From: Tetraselmis striata
Taxonomy: Eukaryota > Chlorophyta > Chlorodendrophyceae > Chlorodendrales > Chlorodendraceae
Assembly (NCBI GenBank): GCA_006384855.1
Contig: VCJN01002984.1
Span: forward strand, 124,001 to 188,000
Direction: 5' to 3'
DNA: 64,000 nucleotides
The translations under genes were made by a program, and so were the position numbers. Under the pieces are notes generated by a model. The model worked only from the letters and a program-made list of their open reading frames with translations, did not search any database and had not been told where the DNA came from. How positions within the stretch are numbered: position 1 is the first letter of the stretch; every line of letters begins with the position of its first letter. This document shows positions 1-12,242 of this stretch, piece by piece.

Positions 1-190
1 GCAGGTGCTGACGGGGGGACGCAGGCGCCGCTGGTCAGCCGCACAACAGCAGACAGAGCAGCAGGGTGATAGGCAGGCCGGCAGAAATGTGTGTGTGTTG
101 GGGGGGGGGGGGGGGGGGCTGTTCTTCCGTGATATGCGGCATCGGATATTGCATGGTACATCATGGCGGTGCCGAGAAGGAAGGATAGCC

Positions 191-310
191 TACGGGTGCC
201 GGCATGGTAATAAGAGCCCGCCACACCTGCCAGAGGTCAAATAAAGACGATACTATAGCAAATGGTTCCAACAGCTCGGGTTCTCATAACTAGGTGCGTC
301 GGCAGCCGTA
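191..310 (+). mobile_element. Short TIR element (MITE-like), copy 1
   Basis: The element begins TACGGGTGCCGGC and ends with the inverted match GCGTCGGCAGCCGTA. The core carries the family signature CTGCCAGAGGTCAAA, which recurs in eight other places in the window. It is 120 bp, has no coding capacity, and lies in the intron after the last visible exon of the Snf2 gene. The TIRs and the shared core are seen directly; mobility is inferred. Confidence 0.7.
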
Positions 311-543
311 GCAGGACGGAAAGATGGGTATCAGCCGCTGGGTCAAACGGGTCAAAATCATTTCTTGACACTGGACTGCCAACATTTGTAAGTACAATGT
401 AGCTGTGGAAATTCCCGCCTGAGGCTTGGCTTTGGTCCGGTCTTGTTTCCAGAGAGATCGCTGCCGGGGGGTGGGAGGTTAACAAAGGGGGAGGTTGGGG
501 GGGAGGGGAGAGGTGGGGGGGGGGGTGGGGGGCAACTGGTCAC

Positions 544-2439
544 CTGCAGTACACATGGCCGCAGACAGCCACGACCGCCTCCTCCGGGATGTCCCCGCAG
601 ACGGGGCACAGCTGGCTGCCCTCCGCCGCGGCGCGCAGCAGCGACTCGCGCAGCTCCGGCGCCAGGGCGGCAGCGGCCGCCAGCTCCTCCGGCCCCGGAG
701 GCTGCGCGCTGGCGTCGCCCATGCTGGCCCGGCCGCCCTTCACCAGCAGCGGGTGGTTGCAGGCTTGGCGCAGGCGCAGCAGCATGAGCAGGATGTTGAC
801 GTAGTTGGACTGCGGAGCGGCGAGCGGCCGCAGTTAGTATCAGCAGCCTACCCTGCCATATCAATTTCACAATGGGAGACATTAAACCAACTAGCGCGTA
901 GGCGGCAACAAATCATAAATGTTGGTGCTTGGCTGTGCTTTGCTACCCTTCTAGCGTTTTTATATTCTATTCTATTCTGCTATGTTTCTATTCTCTTATT
1001 GCTGAGCTTCCATCGCAATAGACTTTTGGTCGTGGTAAGGATTGCGCAATCCATAACGTCTAGCGCACTTGATTACACGAGTGCAATCCCTATCGCGAAA
1101 TGTAATCCTAACCTACAAATACGAACCGTTTGGTTACACCGTATTAGGGATACTTAACGCGTAAAGGTAAAGCGTTATCATTGCCACTATGATTAACGCT
1201 ATCTTATTGCCGTGTCCTGGTCCTCGTTCCTGTATCGCTATCGAATTTGATACAACATTGTACGGATACATTTTCCGGGAATAATGGGCAGTACAAACTC
1301 AAACATGTACCAAGTGCTTTCCGACATGGATTTGCAATACAACTACAATGTATCTGTCAGTTTTCTTTTAAAATAATCAAAACTATCAGCACGCTTTCAA
1401 TTTTTGTTCTAATTGCCGAGCTTCCATCCTAACATACTGTTTAGTTTGCAATGTGTCATGCTCGTGGCATTTCCTCGGCGCTCCTCTCTAAAATGGGGCT
1501 GAGTGCAACACTATGTTTCACCAAAAAACAGCATGTCTGCGGCGACCCAGCAGCTTTGATTGGCTTTCCATGTGGCGGCGGGCGGACGGGTGAACCGTGG
1601 ATTGGTCCCTCGGCACGACGGCCAGTGGGGCTACAGATAGGCACACGGGCGGGCAGGCGATCCAATGGATGGGCGCCGGACATTATTTGTCGGACGCAGA
1701 GCATCGGGCGCTGGGCGTCGGACAGTCGCTGGGCGGAAGGGCGCCTTGCAGGCAGGGCAGTTCCGATATACTAATGGGCTGTTCTGCCTCGCGCCACTCG
1801 CCAAGTGGCAGTCTCGCAACGAGGCGCATCGCTCTGCATTCAGCACTCCCACGGGTTCACACATTCCAACATCCGATCGCGTTTGACACCGCGTGTAGTT
1901 CGGACCCATGATGGAGGCAAAAAATCATCCACGCCTAATTGGCGGTGGCGTCAGGTGCAAGCTGCCACCATTGCGATGTCTTGAATTTGCCACAGATTTA
2001 TGATTGCCTCCCCCCCCCCCCCCCCCCAAAAAAAAACAAGCAATACACGTTGCACACAGCTTACATGCCTGCACCGATTGACCGGAATTGTAGTACCATT
2101 TTACTCAGGGTGCCAAACTGTACGGTCCCAGCCGTGTGTTTCCTATGATGTATGTGCTTACCGGCAATGCCATGTTAATCTATTGTTCTCGCAGTAACAT
2201 TCGCGGTGGGCTCATCCGAATCAACGACCAACTGGGGAGAAACTCGAGGACAACGACAAGAAACACTTTCGGTGGGTGGTGGCGCTGTTGTGGTGGTCGC
2301 TACAGCGCTGCATCCAGTGAGCACATGCTGAGGCAGAGCTTTGGACTCAGATGCAAGAGGGATTGCAGGTGGGAGAAAGGAGGGCGCGTGGAGATTAACC
2401 GCCTGCATGCTATGGTCCGCACCGCCCCTTCCCTCCCAA

Positions 2440-2516
<77 letters not shown>

Positions 2517-2552
2517 AGCACGCACACACACGCACCCGCACACACACGCACC

Positions 2553-2590
<38 letters not shown>

Positions 2591-5500
2591 CAGCGATGGC
2601 CGATAAAGCTGTGTGCTGAAAGACCGGTGGGGCCATCGGGCCAGCGCTCAGCCCACAGGGCAGGGACAGCGCCCATTGATGGCAGGGGGAAGTGTGTGTG
2701 TGTGGCGGGGGGGGAGGGGGGGAGGGGGGGACACCTTGACGCTGCCGGCGGCCTGCATTGCCTGGAACTGGCTGGTCGACTCCTTGTAGATCTGGTCGTA
2801 CAGGCGGCGCTCCTGCGGCGAAAACTTCTTGCGCAGCATGGTGTGCGTGCAGGAGGGGAGGTCCACCACCGGCTTGCCGTCCACGACGCTGTCTTTGCGG
2901 CGCCGCAGCATGACGCCTGCGCACACCCGCATCGCGCCCCGTCAGCCACCTCCCGGCCCAGCAAGACGGGGAAGGGTGGCGAGAGGTGCGGAAGACCGCA
3001 GGACTGGACTGAAAACGCCCCAGCTGCCGCTGCCGCGTCATGCTAGCTTAGACCAGCCATGACTTGATAAGTTCGGTAATTTATCAACCCAATTCGCTTC
3101 GGGTGCCGTCTCACCTCTCAGAAGCCTTGCAATAAGTCTCAAACTGGATGGAAATTTGGCAATTAGAATAAAATAGAATAGAATAGAATAGGATAGGATA
3201 GAATGGAATGGAATGCAATGGAATGGAATAGAATAGAATAGAATAGAATAGAATAGAATAGAATAGAATCGAATCGGATAGGATAGAATAGGATAGAATA
3301 GAATAGAATAGAATAGAATAGAATAGAATAGAATCGAATCGAATCGAATCGAATCGAATCGAATCGAATCGAATCGAATCGAATCGAATCGAATAGAATA
3401 GAATAGAATAGAATCGAATAGTTGCCGATTCTTGAGAGAAAACTGACTGATACATCTTGGTCGTATTGCGAATCGATTCCGGATACCACTAAGGAGATTT
3501 CTTATTTCTTATTGCCCCATAAATTAAGAAAAAAGGATATTGCTTCAAAAGTTACAGGAATGCGTACCGGTGCAAAACCTGACGCAACACTGGCTGTTAC
3601 AGTTCCGCTGTAGTTCCGTCTACGTTTGACCTCTGCCAGGCAGGGCAGGGTTCATATCCGCAGTACTCGTGTCATTGCGCCAGCATCTGTATAGGCTGTG
3701 CTAGTGGTATTCTCATGAGGAGGAGGGGGGGGGGGGGGGGGGGGGCATGTTGCTGTATGGTAGTGGTGGACAGGGGGCGCCCCAAAGGCAATGCCGTCTT
3801 CCCAGTGATTAGCCACCCACCACTGCCTGCGAGGTCAATAAGTACTCGAGGGTGCGGACCATAATAGCATAATACACTCCCAAAAACGATATGCACACCC
3901 TGGTGCTGGTAGACTCACTTAGTTTACCTGCTGCAACGCCTCGGTGATAGTATCGAGCGGGGGAGTTCATGTCAGCGTGATGGTGGGAGGCGGAGTAAAG
4001 GGTGTTTGGTGGTGGAGGGGGGGGGGGGTCCGACCCTTGAGCACGGCGTTGAGGCGTTTGTAGCCGACAGAGGCCTTGCTGCTGATGGGGTCCTTGATGA
4101 GGCGCTTGAAGGCGGCGTGGTCATTGTAGGGCGCGTAGCGCAGGAACTTGAAGTAGCTGTACAGGTCCTCAATCGAGTTTTGCAGCGGCGTGCCTGCGCG
4201 TCGAGGGGGGCCAAAAGGGAAGATGGGTCAGGGCATGCGTTAATGGCGGCCTTTGGTGAGACGCCCGCATCAGTTCACAATTCTCGTTTGTTCCGGGTAT
4301 AATAGCACGAAGCACAAGGTGCCTTACAGCGGCCAAAGCCAGCCAGACTCACGGCGGTCCCAGCCAGCTGACGCTGGGCGCGTTGTGAATCCGTACAACA
4401 AGTACCCGATATACTTTGAACGCTGATTCAGTGATAATAACACTGGGAAGACCGACCCGCACTGCCTGTCAGAGGTCAAATGTGGACGAAACCTTAAGAA
4501 AGCCACAGCGGGTGTTCTTATAGGTTGTTTGCAAGCCCAATTTGAGGCTAATACTAAGGGCGTTCTTACAGGCGAGTTAGCACCCGTAGTGCGCAAAGTG
4601 CTGCCACCCGTCGAATGTATTTCATCTAATATCAATAAGCGGCACCGCCAATGGCCAGCTCTAGCCCCGGTGACATCTTCCGGGGTGTCCTTTCCGCTTT
4701 TCAGATCCTGTTGTCGACAATGGCCCCATTTGTGTCGCAAGATGCGCTGTTGATGGACAGCGCAACACACCGCTACTAGTACATCCAGCAGGTATTAACC
4801 CGTGGGCGCATAGCGCCGCTAAATAAGCTAATTGTCCCCATGCGGCTGCTAGCTCATGTGAATATATACTAGGCCCGCTTCGCGGCGTGTGAGAGGTAAG
4901 CGCGGTGGCAGCGTCATTCAGGAGCACCGCGAATGAGCGCGCGCCGCACCCGAGAGGATCCAGCGGTGCCGGGCGGCGAGATGCCACGCGGCGCGCGCGC
5001 CGATGGTGCGGCCGTTCTTGATGCTGTGCCCCTCGTCCAGCACGACGCGGTGCCAGTACACGCGGAAGAGCGGGCCGCCCTCCTCGCCGCGGTTGGGCCC
5101 CGCGCCCTCGGCGCCCTCCACCTGCAGCACATGGCATGCGCGGGCCGCCGCCGGGGTCAGCGTTCCGACTGGGTGCCTCACTCATGCGGTGGGCGTAGCG
5201 AGACGGCGGGGGTAAAGCAGGGGGGGGGGGGGGTTAACAGTGTCAAACGGGGACCAAACAAGCCCTGCGCGTGCCATTCAATCCTTAGCTACGCCATTTA
5301 TCCTTAGGGTCGCATCCGTAGCGACTTGCTTGGCACCGCCGCGCCAAGGAGTCTGGTCAGCGGTCGTGAGTTATGCCACAGAATTCCAAATAGTACATTG
5401 TTGTAAGAATGGAATAGTATGTTATTTCGAATGCCAAAGAATGAATACAAAACATTACTACTCCGCATCTTTTAACTCCAATGCTCCACTCCGTATCCCA

Positions 5501-7144
5501 AGATATCCGTGAATCAAATTCACTCAGTATCTTGAATTCCAATAATTCACTATATATTCCAAGACGTCCCTGAATTCGAAGAATCCACTCCGGATTCCGT
5601 GAATTTCAAAAATGAACGGAAAACGAATGATGTGTTTCTTTCTCTTTGCGAAAAGACAACAGTACGCAGCGGACGGAACGCGTGGCTGCGGTATGTGTTG
5701 CCGGCCGTGAAGCGGTCCAACGCGCAGCCATGTATGTATCTGGCGTGTGGGCGGCGATCCTCTGCTGTGGAGTTCCGCTCTGACGACGACCCTGCGGGGA
5801 CGGGGCCCGCAGCCCGCGGCAGTGGGGGACGGGCGCCTCGCGGCGCACCTTTCCCTTGTGGTGCCGCAGCTTGAGGGGCGCCTCCAGCGCCATGGTGGTG
5901 TACGTCGTGAGCACCACGCCGCAGCCGGCCAGGATCTGCCAAGACAGCAAGGCAGAAGGGGGGGGGGGGGGGGGGGGGGGGGCATGAGAGCCGCTGCGGC
6001 TTAGCAATCAGCAGCATCACGCGGCATCGCCCTTAATACTACCTTCATCCTTAACACTCACCTGAAATGCTGTGAAGTTAACCCCCCCCCCCCCCCCCCA
6101 ACCCAACCCAACCCAGGGTGCTCATCATCACGCGTTTGTCCCATGACGTAACATTTAATTGGGCTTGCGGGTCGGAAAAATAAGGCATTCATTTTTAGCA
6201 GTAACGCGGCAGAACATCCGTGTGTTTTTTGTGGTGCATTCTGAGATATTGGAAAATTAAAAGTCTAACGCTTTTCGTCACCGCGGGGATCGCCGGGGGG
6301 TGGGGGGGGGGGGGGGGGGGGGGCAAAACGATGACATGCCGCGAACCCAAAGAGTGGGAACGACATTACACAGCTGCTGCAACAATGTTTGTTTATCTCA
6401 GTGCCACAAGCTCTCCGGCTGTACCTTGTATGGCACTCGCGCACTGCCCATCCAATGCAGTACGGAGATCCCATACATACCCTCTATAAGGAGCAGGGGT
6501 TGCGAGGGCAGGCGCTGTCGCATTGCCCTATCCATGCCCGGCGAGGACTCCCCGCGGAGGCCGGGGCTTGCCGGCAGAGGGGGGAAGGCGCACCTCCGGC
6601 TCCCGGACTTTGTCCTTCCCATGGTAGATGGACACCGTCAGCCCAGCCGCGAGGTCAACCTGGGGAGGGGCAGGACGCGGGTGTCAGCGGCAGGAAACGC
6701 AGCCGCTGGCCAGCCTGGTCAAAGGATGGAGCCTCGACGGCACCTCGACAGCATCTGGAGATAAAGGAGGAGTGGGGGCGGAGGGGCCGGCGGAGGCGGA
6801 GGAAGAGGATATGGCCGGAGGGGGAAAAACGTTTGGGCAAGGACGTCACAGGCTTTCATAGCCGGGTGGACGCCGCGAGACCAGAGCAATGTGTGTTTCT
6901 GAATCGCAATATGTGTTTGTGCACGAGCGAATGAGGGTGTGAAACATGCATGGGTATGTAGTCTAATCACCAACATCTAATGGTGCTGGCGCACCGATAC
7001 GAACCCTGACTGCAGGTCTCAAATTGGGCTTGCATGCAGCCTGTGTGAAAATGTGTTACAGTTCCGCGATCGTTTCGCCTGCATCTGATGTCTCGCAGAT
7101 TAAGGCAGGCTCTAATTCTCAGAGTTCTTACTACCACGTTTGAA

Positions 7145-7183
<39 letters not shown>

Positions 7184-9490
7184 GTATGTATATATATATA
7201 TTTATATATATATATCACACAAATATCACACACAATAAAAAATATACTACACATAGATATACATGAAAACCCTAAATCGATCTTGCCAACACACAGATAT
7301 ATATATATATCAGACACAGAGGCATTGCTGCATTGTGTTGTTTGGTGCTGTTGGTTGGGATGGGTTAGCGTGATGGCTTGGCAGATCAGGGGTAAGGCCG
7401 GGGGGGGGGGGGGGGGGGGGGGATCTCCAAGGGGTGGCAGGCGTGGCACCTTGTCGCGGATCTCGTTGGCCCACTGGTGCAGCACAGCGGTGGGGCAAAC
7501 CACCAGCGTGCCGGCAGCGGGGCGCTTGGGCCCCACCTCCTCCTCGCTGACCTCCAGGAAGTCGATGTCGTCGCTGCTGCCGCTGTCCGTATCGCACATC
7601 TCGATCACCTCCTGGCCCTCCTCCGCCGCCGCCGCCACCGCGGCCGCGCCGTCCCCCGGCAGCTCGGCCCCCACACCCGAGGTCCCCTTCTGCCCCGAGC
7701 CGCCTGCCACCTTGGGAGGCGACGGCCCGGAGCCCGCCCCCGTGCCAGCGCCGGCCGCCGCCTTGCGGTTTGGCGGGCGCGTGACGATGAGGGAGATGGT
7801 GGACACCGTCTTGCCCAGCCCCTGGTCGTCTGCAAGGATGCCGCCCACCTGGGTCGAGAGCGGGCAGGGGGCGGGAATTGGAGGGCGCCAGGAGGGCTGG
7901 GGCGTTGCCCCGCATACCCCCGGAAACCTGCTAAAACCCTACCCCGATACTCCACAGGATATGGAGCCCTTGCAAATAGGCATAGGTATAGGTATACGTG
8001 GGGACACGGGAGACACGAAACCACACATGTATATGGGGAGGTGAGAAGGGGAGGTGAGGAGAAGGGGGGGGCGGGGGGAGGGGGCGGGGGGAGCTCACAG
8101 GCAGGCATCCCTCCTCGCGCGCACACATCCAGCCGAGCGCCAGCCGCTGGTGCGGCATGATGTCCACCTTGAGCAGCCCGTGCGGCGCCTCGCGCGGCTT
8201 GGCGTCCGCGCGCGACAGCGCCTCCACCACCGCCCGCAGCGCGCGCTTGGTCTCCGCGGGCGGGCCGGCCTGGTGGTGCACGGCCGGGCGGGGTAAGCGA
8301 CGCAGGCGGGTCAGCCCATGTGGGCGCTTGCGTGTGCCTGGCCGCCCCGGGCATGTGGTCTAACACAATATGAGAATGTGGCGAAGTACCATGGGAGAGG
8401 ATGGGAGGGGGCGGCCGGCAGCAGGGTGGCGTTTCCAAGGAGAACTCGTGTGTAGGGGTGACATGCCATGTGATCGCGGCACTCAGATATTATTGGCTGG
8501 GTGTATGTGTGTACATGCGTATGCGCATCCCCATGTATACCTATTATGCCTATGCCTTTGCCGGTAAGTGCAAGGGCTACAGATCATGGTGTTTGGTAGG
8601 GTTTCCTGGGATACGCGGGGCAGCGCCTCAGACCCCAGCAGACCCTCCGATCCCCCCCCCCCCCCCTCCCCACCCCTCCCCCCTCCCGCTTTCGACCAGG
8701 GTGGCCTTGCCAACAATCAGGGGCTGGGCACGGCGGTGTCCATCACCCCCCTCATCGCCACACGCCCACGGTACCATCGCCCAGGGCCAGGGCTGGGATG
8801 TGGAAAGGGGGAGGAGGAGGAGGGGGGGGGGGGGGGTGAGGGGGTCTCACAGGACGGGCGAGTGGGACGGCATTAACGTTGGCGTTGGCAACGGATGGCG
8901 GCTCTGCGCCCGCGGCCCGCGCATGCTGCGCCGCCTCAATCTGCGCCGCGTAGGGCGAGGGCAGCGGGCCGCCTCCGAGGGGGCCGCCGCCGGGGCCCAG
9001 AGGCGCCGGGTGCTGCTGGCTGTGGTGCCAGGGCGGCAGCGTGTGGGCCTGCTGGCCGAGGCGCAGCGCAGCGTGCAGGTGCTCCGAGTGGGCGCTGCGG
9101 AACGGCGGCTGCCCGGGCGGCGCGCAGCCCCACTGCGCTAGCGGCGGCGACGGCTGGGCGAACGAGGCGGGCAGCTGCCGCGGCGCAGCGCCGATGCGGT
9201 AGGGGTCTGAGGGCATTTGTATGGTCGGCCCGAAGCCGAAGGACGCCGGCAGTTGATGCCTCACAGGGCTGCTGCCGCTGCTGCCGCCGGGAGCTCCCTC
9301 CGCCGGCCGCTTCTGCCCTGCCTGCAGCTGTATCATGCGCCGCAGAGGTGAGGGGATGGCCGGAGTCGCAAGTTCGGGAGATGGGGAGGGGGGGGGGGGG
9401 GGGGGGAGCTGCAGAGGGGGCTGGTGTCACCGTGACGACGCCGTCTTCGCCATCGCTGTTGGTGAGGTCCACCGTGTCATCTGCCTGCAT
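544..9490 (-). CDS. Snf2-family ATPase with RING finger, Ris1/Uls1/FRG (CHR27/28)-like; 3' end outside window
   Basis: Ten exons read 5' to 3' on the minus strand: 9490-9431, 9321-8851, 8269-8099, 7848-7450, 6659-6594, 5935-5849, 5121-4950, 4193-4035, 2916-2735, 809-544. Phases all join (0,0,0,0,0,0,1,1,0,2), giving ~627 residues. Motifs in order: an acidic [11 protein letters not shown] (SUMO-interaction-like) near residue 7; a Pro/Gln-rich low-complexity exon 2; [11 protein letters not shown]; Walker [35 protein letters not shown]; Walker B box [49 protein letters not shown]; and a RING start CPVC...CGHVYC. This order matches plant FRG1/CHR27-type proteins and yeast Uls1, which remodel chromatin or displace SUMO-conjugated proteins. 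The C-terminal helicase lobe is beyond the left edge. The start is the first in-frame ATG of exon 1; 5' UTR exons could exist upstream. Very confident of the family, less of the exact start. Confidence 0.9.
2442..2588. repeat. (CA)n microsatellite in Snf2 intron
   Basis: Almost uninterrupted CA repeats, with a few CTCA, CGCA and CCGCA interruptions, lie in the intron between 810 and 2734. It has no coding role; apparent His/Thr or Cys/Val ORFs here are repeat artefacts. Confidence 0.95.
3165..3420. repeat. GAATA/GAATC pentanucleotide satellite in Snf2 intron
   Basis: About 50 tandem pentamers. They run as GAATA, then a homogenised block of GAATC (about 3334-3390), then GAATA again, with GGATA variants at the edges. 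It lies in the intron 2917-4034. The block structure suggests local amplification of one point variant. Long Ile/Leu/Phe/Tyr-Ser ORFs across it are artefacts of the period. Confidence 0.95.
3560..3672 (-). mobile_element. Short TIR element, copy 2 (reverse, end-eroded)
   Basis: The family core reads in reverse here: TTTGACCTCTGCCAGGCAGG, preceded by the reverse of the AACTGTAGCGGAAC segment. The terminal repeats are degraded. It lies in the same Snf2 intron as the GAATC satellite. Confidence 0.55.
4425..4589 (+). mobile_element. Short TIR element, copy 3
   Basis: The core CTGCCTGTCAGAGGTCAAAT is followed by the family segments GTTCTTATAGG and CCAATTTGAGGCT. The right end GCGAGTTAGCACCCGTA is a decayed terminal repeat; the left end is less clear. 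It lies in the Snf2 intron 4194-4949. Confidence 0.6.
6983..7140 (-). mobile_element. Short TIR element, copy 4 (reverse)
   Basis: Reverse-orientation family segments are CTCAAATTGGGCTTGCATGC and TGTTACAGTTCCGCGAT, with a gapped AGGCAGGCTC portion at the right. It is in the Snf2 intron 6660-7449, next to a CA/TA repeat. Confidence 0.6.
7149..7216. repeat. (CA)n then (TA)n microsatellite in Snf2 intron
   Basis: About 15 CA units run into TATA-rich sequence, inside the intron between exons 4 and 5 of the Snf2 gene. More TA-rich repeats follow to about 7310. Confidence 0.9.
8530..8770 (+). pseudogene. Inverted partial duplicate of Snf2 intron 3/exon 4
   Basis: This plus-strand stretch matches, in inverted orientation, the minus-strand sequence at about 8010-7770. 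It contains the end of intron 3 and the start of exon 4. Conserved strings include GCAAGGGCT, GCGGGGCA and CAGGGGCTGGGCA. The Walker A segment ADDQGLGKT has become ANNQGLGTA, so the copy cannot encode a working ATPase. It lies inside intron 2 of the same gene, in opposite orientation, so the two arms could pair in the pre-mRNA across a ~520-nt loop that includes exon 3. Confidence 0.75.
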
Positions 9491-11640
9491 GCCGCAATGC
9501 CCCCCCAACGCACTCACCCAACAGAGCCCCTGCTCAACCCCCACATGGGGAAGAAACGCGCTGCCCTGCCACCATGCCCGCGGAAAGCCGCCCAGCGCGT
9601 ACCTCGGTCGCCGCCGCGATCGCCCCCCGCCGCGCCGGCGATACAAGGTCGATCTCACATGGTGGCCTGAGGCAGGGGCGCGGAGCTTGAGGGCGAAGCG
9701 GGGTACGGAAGGCGGAACAGGCAGGCTGGCGAGCTGGCACAGGCGGTTCCCAGGCAGGGCATAGCTTCACCTGGACGACTCCTCCATGTCGCCGCCCTCC
9801 CTGCCCTGCTGGCCCCGCGGGCCACTCCCTTGCAGCGCACGGCCCCCGCCTGCAGAAGCGGCGCAGCGCCAGGGCGGGAGCTCAGAATCCCGCGCCTCCG
9901 CGCGGCAAACGAGGTGAGGCGACAGGCGGCGGGTTGTCGGCGAACGGGGGGCGATGCGGTGCGGATCGTGTGTTCGCTCAAGCCGCGAGCGGTACGTCAG
10001 ACCTGGCGCCGTCATTCGGGGAACGGGACGACGTGCCGGCGGCTTTGAGACAACTTGATCTTTCCCTCCGCGCGAAGTCACTCGTCCCAACCAAACGTCC
10101 CACCCGGACTGCCTCTCGCCGAGCAACGCCCATCATCTGCCGAGTGACCCCGCCCTGCCATATGGACGCCGGCCGTGGCTGACCAGTGCCCGCCGCACGA
10201 GAGCAGCCGCCCCGTGCCAGAGGCAATCGCAGGGCCTCCGTAAGCGCGCCCCCTCCCCCCCCCACCACCCCCCCCCCACACACACACACACCACCAAAGC
10301 GCGCGTGCGCCCGGCGACCTCCTCTCCCGTGCAGTGAATGTGATGTACAGACGACTCCCGCTGGGCCATTTACATCGCCGCGGGGCTGTGGGTAAGAGAA
10401 AGCTCGGCACGGCAAGGGGCGGCGGGCCCGCCACGTTGGTACGCGTACGCGGCGGGGCGCCGTGACGCACCTGCGCCTGCAGTCCTCACTGGAGTGAAGG
10501 AGCGTCTTGCACGTTATAGTAGCGCGATTCTTGGCTCGGGCGTGCCGAGAGGTGTGCCGCAGGCCGGATCAGGGGTCCGGCGGCGGTCGGGTGGTGGTGA
10601 TCTAACGCTGCGCACGATCCGTTGCTGGCGCCGGCAATGAACGGCCGAGGCGGGCGGGGCGCACTAGTAGGGCGGACCTTTCGTGGTCAGTGCCGGGTAT
10701 TTTCATGGCAGTGTTTTAGACGGTGATCCAACAGTGTTGGAAACTTATCACTGGCCTTCAATTAGTGTTGCAGAATGCTTTGGCATCCAATTTGCTCTAT
10801 AACGGAGCGTTGCCTACCCAGGGCTTTCCGTACCTGGATTGCTGCCTAAACGGCCGTCGTAGAGACGCTGCATCAAGGGTTTCACTGGTGCCAGTCCTGT
10901 CCCGGGAGCGGGAAAACAGCCAGAGCCTGCCTCTGTCGAGTGGGCGCCGCCTCGGGCGGTCCGCCTAAGGAGGGTAAATCTATACGGCTTAATTAAGAAC
11001 CGGTATACTCGCTTTGCCATATACGCACCTACGACAACGGATATCCGAATTACTAAAGCTGCACTTCTTGCTAATTGTAAATCCTGAAGCCCTTATAATT
11101 TATTTATCGCCGTGCATTCTCTCAAGAACAAACCCGCTATCCTTATTGTAATAGATCAAACCCAGCATATCGTCGTCGTCAGTAATCCTTACCTGGTAGC
11201 AGAATGAATTAATCCGTATAATAGGGATTATTGTACATACAATCATACTTACAAAAACGTCACTTCAAGGAAGACTGCGATTTTGGCACTTCCAAAAAAT
11301 AAGGACATGTTTATTTATAATATTTATCTTCTGGCGGCGATTACGCCACGATCGTGTTACGAGTATTTGCGGGTGTGCGCTGCAAATAGGCATACCCGCT
11401 AAATCAACAGCTATGCAGCAGCACCGGGCGTCGCTGGCGAGGCGGATGGTGTCATTGCCGGCGGATGGGAGTCGAATCGCCAATATTACGTCCCTGATGA
11501 TATATCCCCGCGGGGTCGAGGTGGATGTCCTAGGGACATGGACTCGTCCTTTCTCAGCCAGCCTCGCGCCGCCATCAGTACATAATCAAGCCCCCCCCCC
11601 CCCCCCCCCCCCCGCCGCTTGCTTTTTGGTGGACAAGATC
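9491..11640. other. Snf2 upstream flank and gene-poor spacer
   Basis: The first ~1.1 kb upstream of the Snf2 ATG is GC-rich and may hold 5' UTR exons. One candidate is an ATG followed by GAGGAGTCGTCCAG and a GTGAAG donor near 9787, but its phase does not fit the exon at 9490. A C tract and CA repeat occur at 10254-10290. From about 10980 the sequence is AT-richer and I see no gene in it. Confidence 0.5.
10855..10915 (+). repeat. Dispersed repeat B (GAGACGCTGC...CCCGGGAGCGGG), copy 1
   Basis: This ~60-bp unit recurs at 19669-19731 and 35077-35131. All three share GAGACGCTGC, a CAAGGGTTYCA block and AGTCCTGTCCCGGGRGCGGG, and are followed by an A-rich stretch. The A-rich tail suggests the 3' end of a retroposed element. 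The function is unknown. Confidence 0.7.
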
Positions 11641-11648
11641 TTCTATAA

Positions 11649-12110
11649 GTGGGGCGTGTCTACCATCAATGCGGGAATGGTGAGAGACCTTTAACTTGGA
11701 CTAAGAAGACGAGTGCCAACGACATACGCATCATGTATACGGACTTCCAAGGCGCATCCAACGCCGCTTACCACCGCATCATGTTCAAACATATCGAGGC
11801 AATGGGAATGCCGCTAGCGTACGCCCAGGCGTGCGGAACCATGTACGTTTTTGCTTCCACGCGGCACGTCTCACATCACGGCGCCATGAAGCAAATCCTG
11901 GTCGACAGAGGAACTACGTTGCACGTCGACATCGTCTCCCTTTTGAAATGGGCTCCATCGATTGGATATTGTGCGGCGCACTCATGGACTCCGTGGGGGC
12001 GGTCCGAGGGTTGCCTTGTCTCGCAGTGCAACACCCGGAAAAGCCATAGGATTGAACTTTCCTTCCATCAAAGCCAAGGCTGCCCAGCTAACCATCACCA
12101 ACTACAGTAG
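11649..12110 (+). pseudogene. Decayed non-LTR retrotransposon reverse transcriptase fragment
   Basis: One reading frame contains YTDFQGASNAAYHRIMFKHI, followed by an AMGMP segment, a Cys-x(2)-MY block, then a degenerate RGT block and LLKWAPSIG. This resembles the core of LINE-type reverse transcriptases (F-x-D-x-KGAFN...HRIMF.H...LGMP), where the first D belongs to motif A. The Y/FADD motif is not visible and no endonuclease region is found, so this is a short 5'- and 3'-truncated relic. Recognition rests on pattern similarity only. Confidence 0.55.
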
Positions 12111-12242
12111 TCCCACTCGTAAGTCTTGCCCTATACGTATCTGTCCTCATCGCCATGTAAGCACTGGCGGCGCCGACCGCCGAGTGGTATATACAGTGGC
12201 GCATTTTCATGATATAGTTAACTCAGAATATTCATCAACGGC

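Noticed and set aside
1..540. Further RING or helicase exons of the Snf2 gene at the left edge
   Set aside because: Only intron-like sequence with a TIR element and a G tract is seen; a possible exon after about position 30 is too short to support.
2136..3041. ORFs of His/Thr or Cys/Val repeats
   Set aside because: Translations of the CA microsatellite.
3111..3489. ORFs of Ser/Ile/Leu/Phe/Tyr/Asp repeats
   Set aside because: Translations of the GAATA/GAATC satellite.
8401..9141. Long plus-strand ORF across the Snf2 N-terminal exons
   Set aside because: Mostly antisense to exon 2; the only real homology is the inverted exon 4 duplicate, listed separately.
9770..9800. Earlier Snf2 start at the ATG followed by GAGGAGTCG near 9797
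   Set aside because: Splicing it to the exon at 9490 puts the VDLT exon out of frame.
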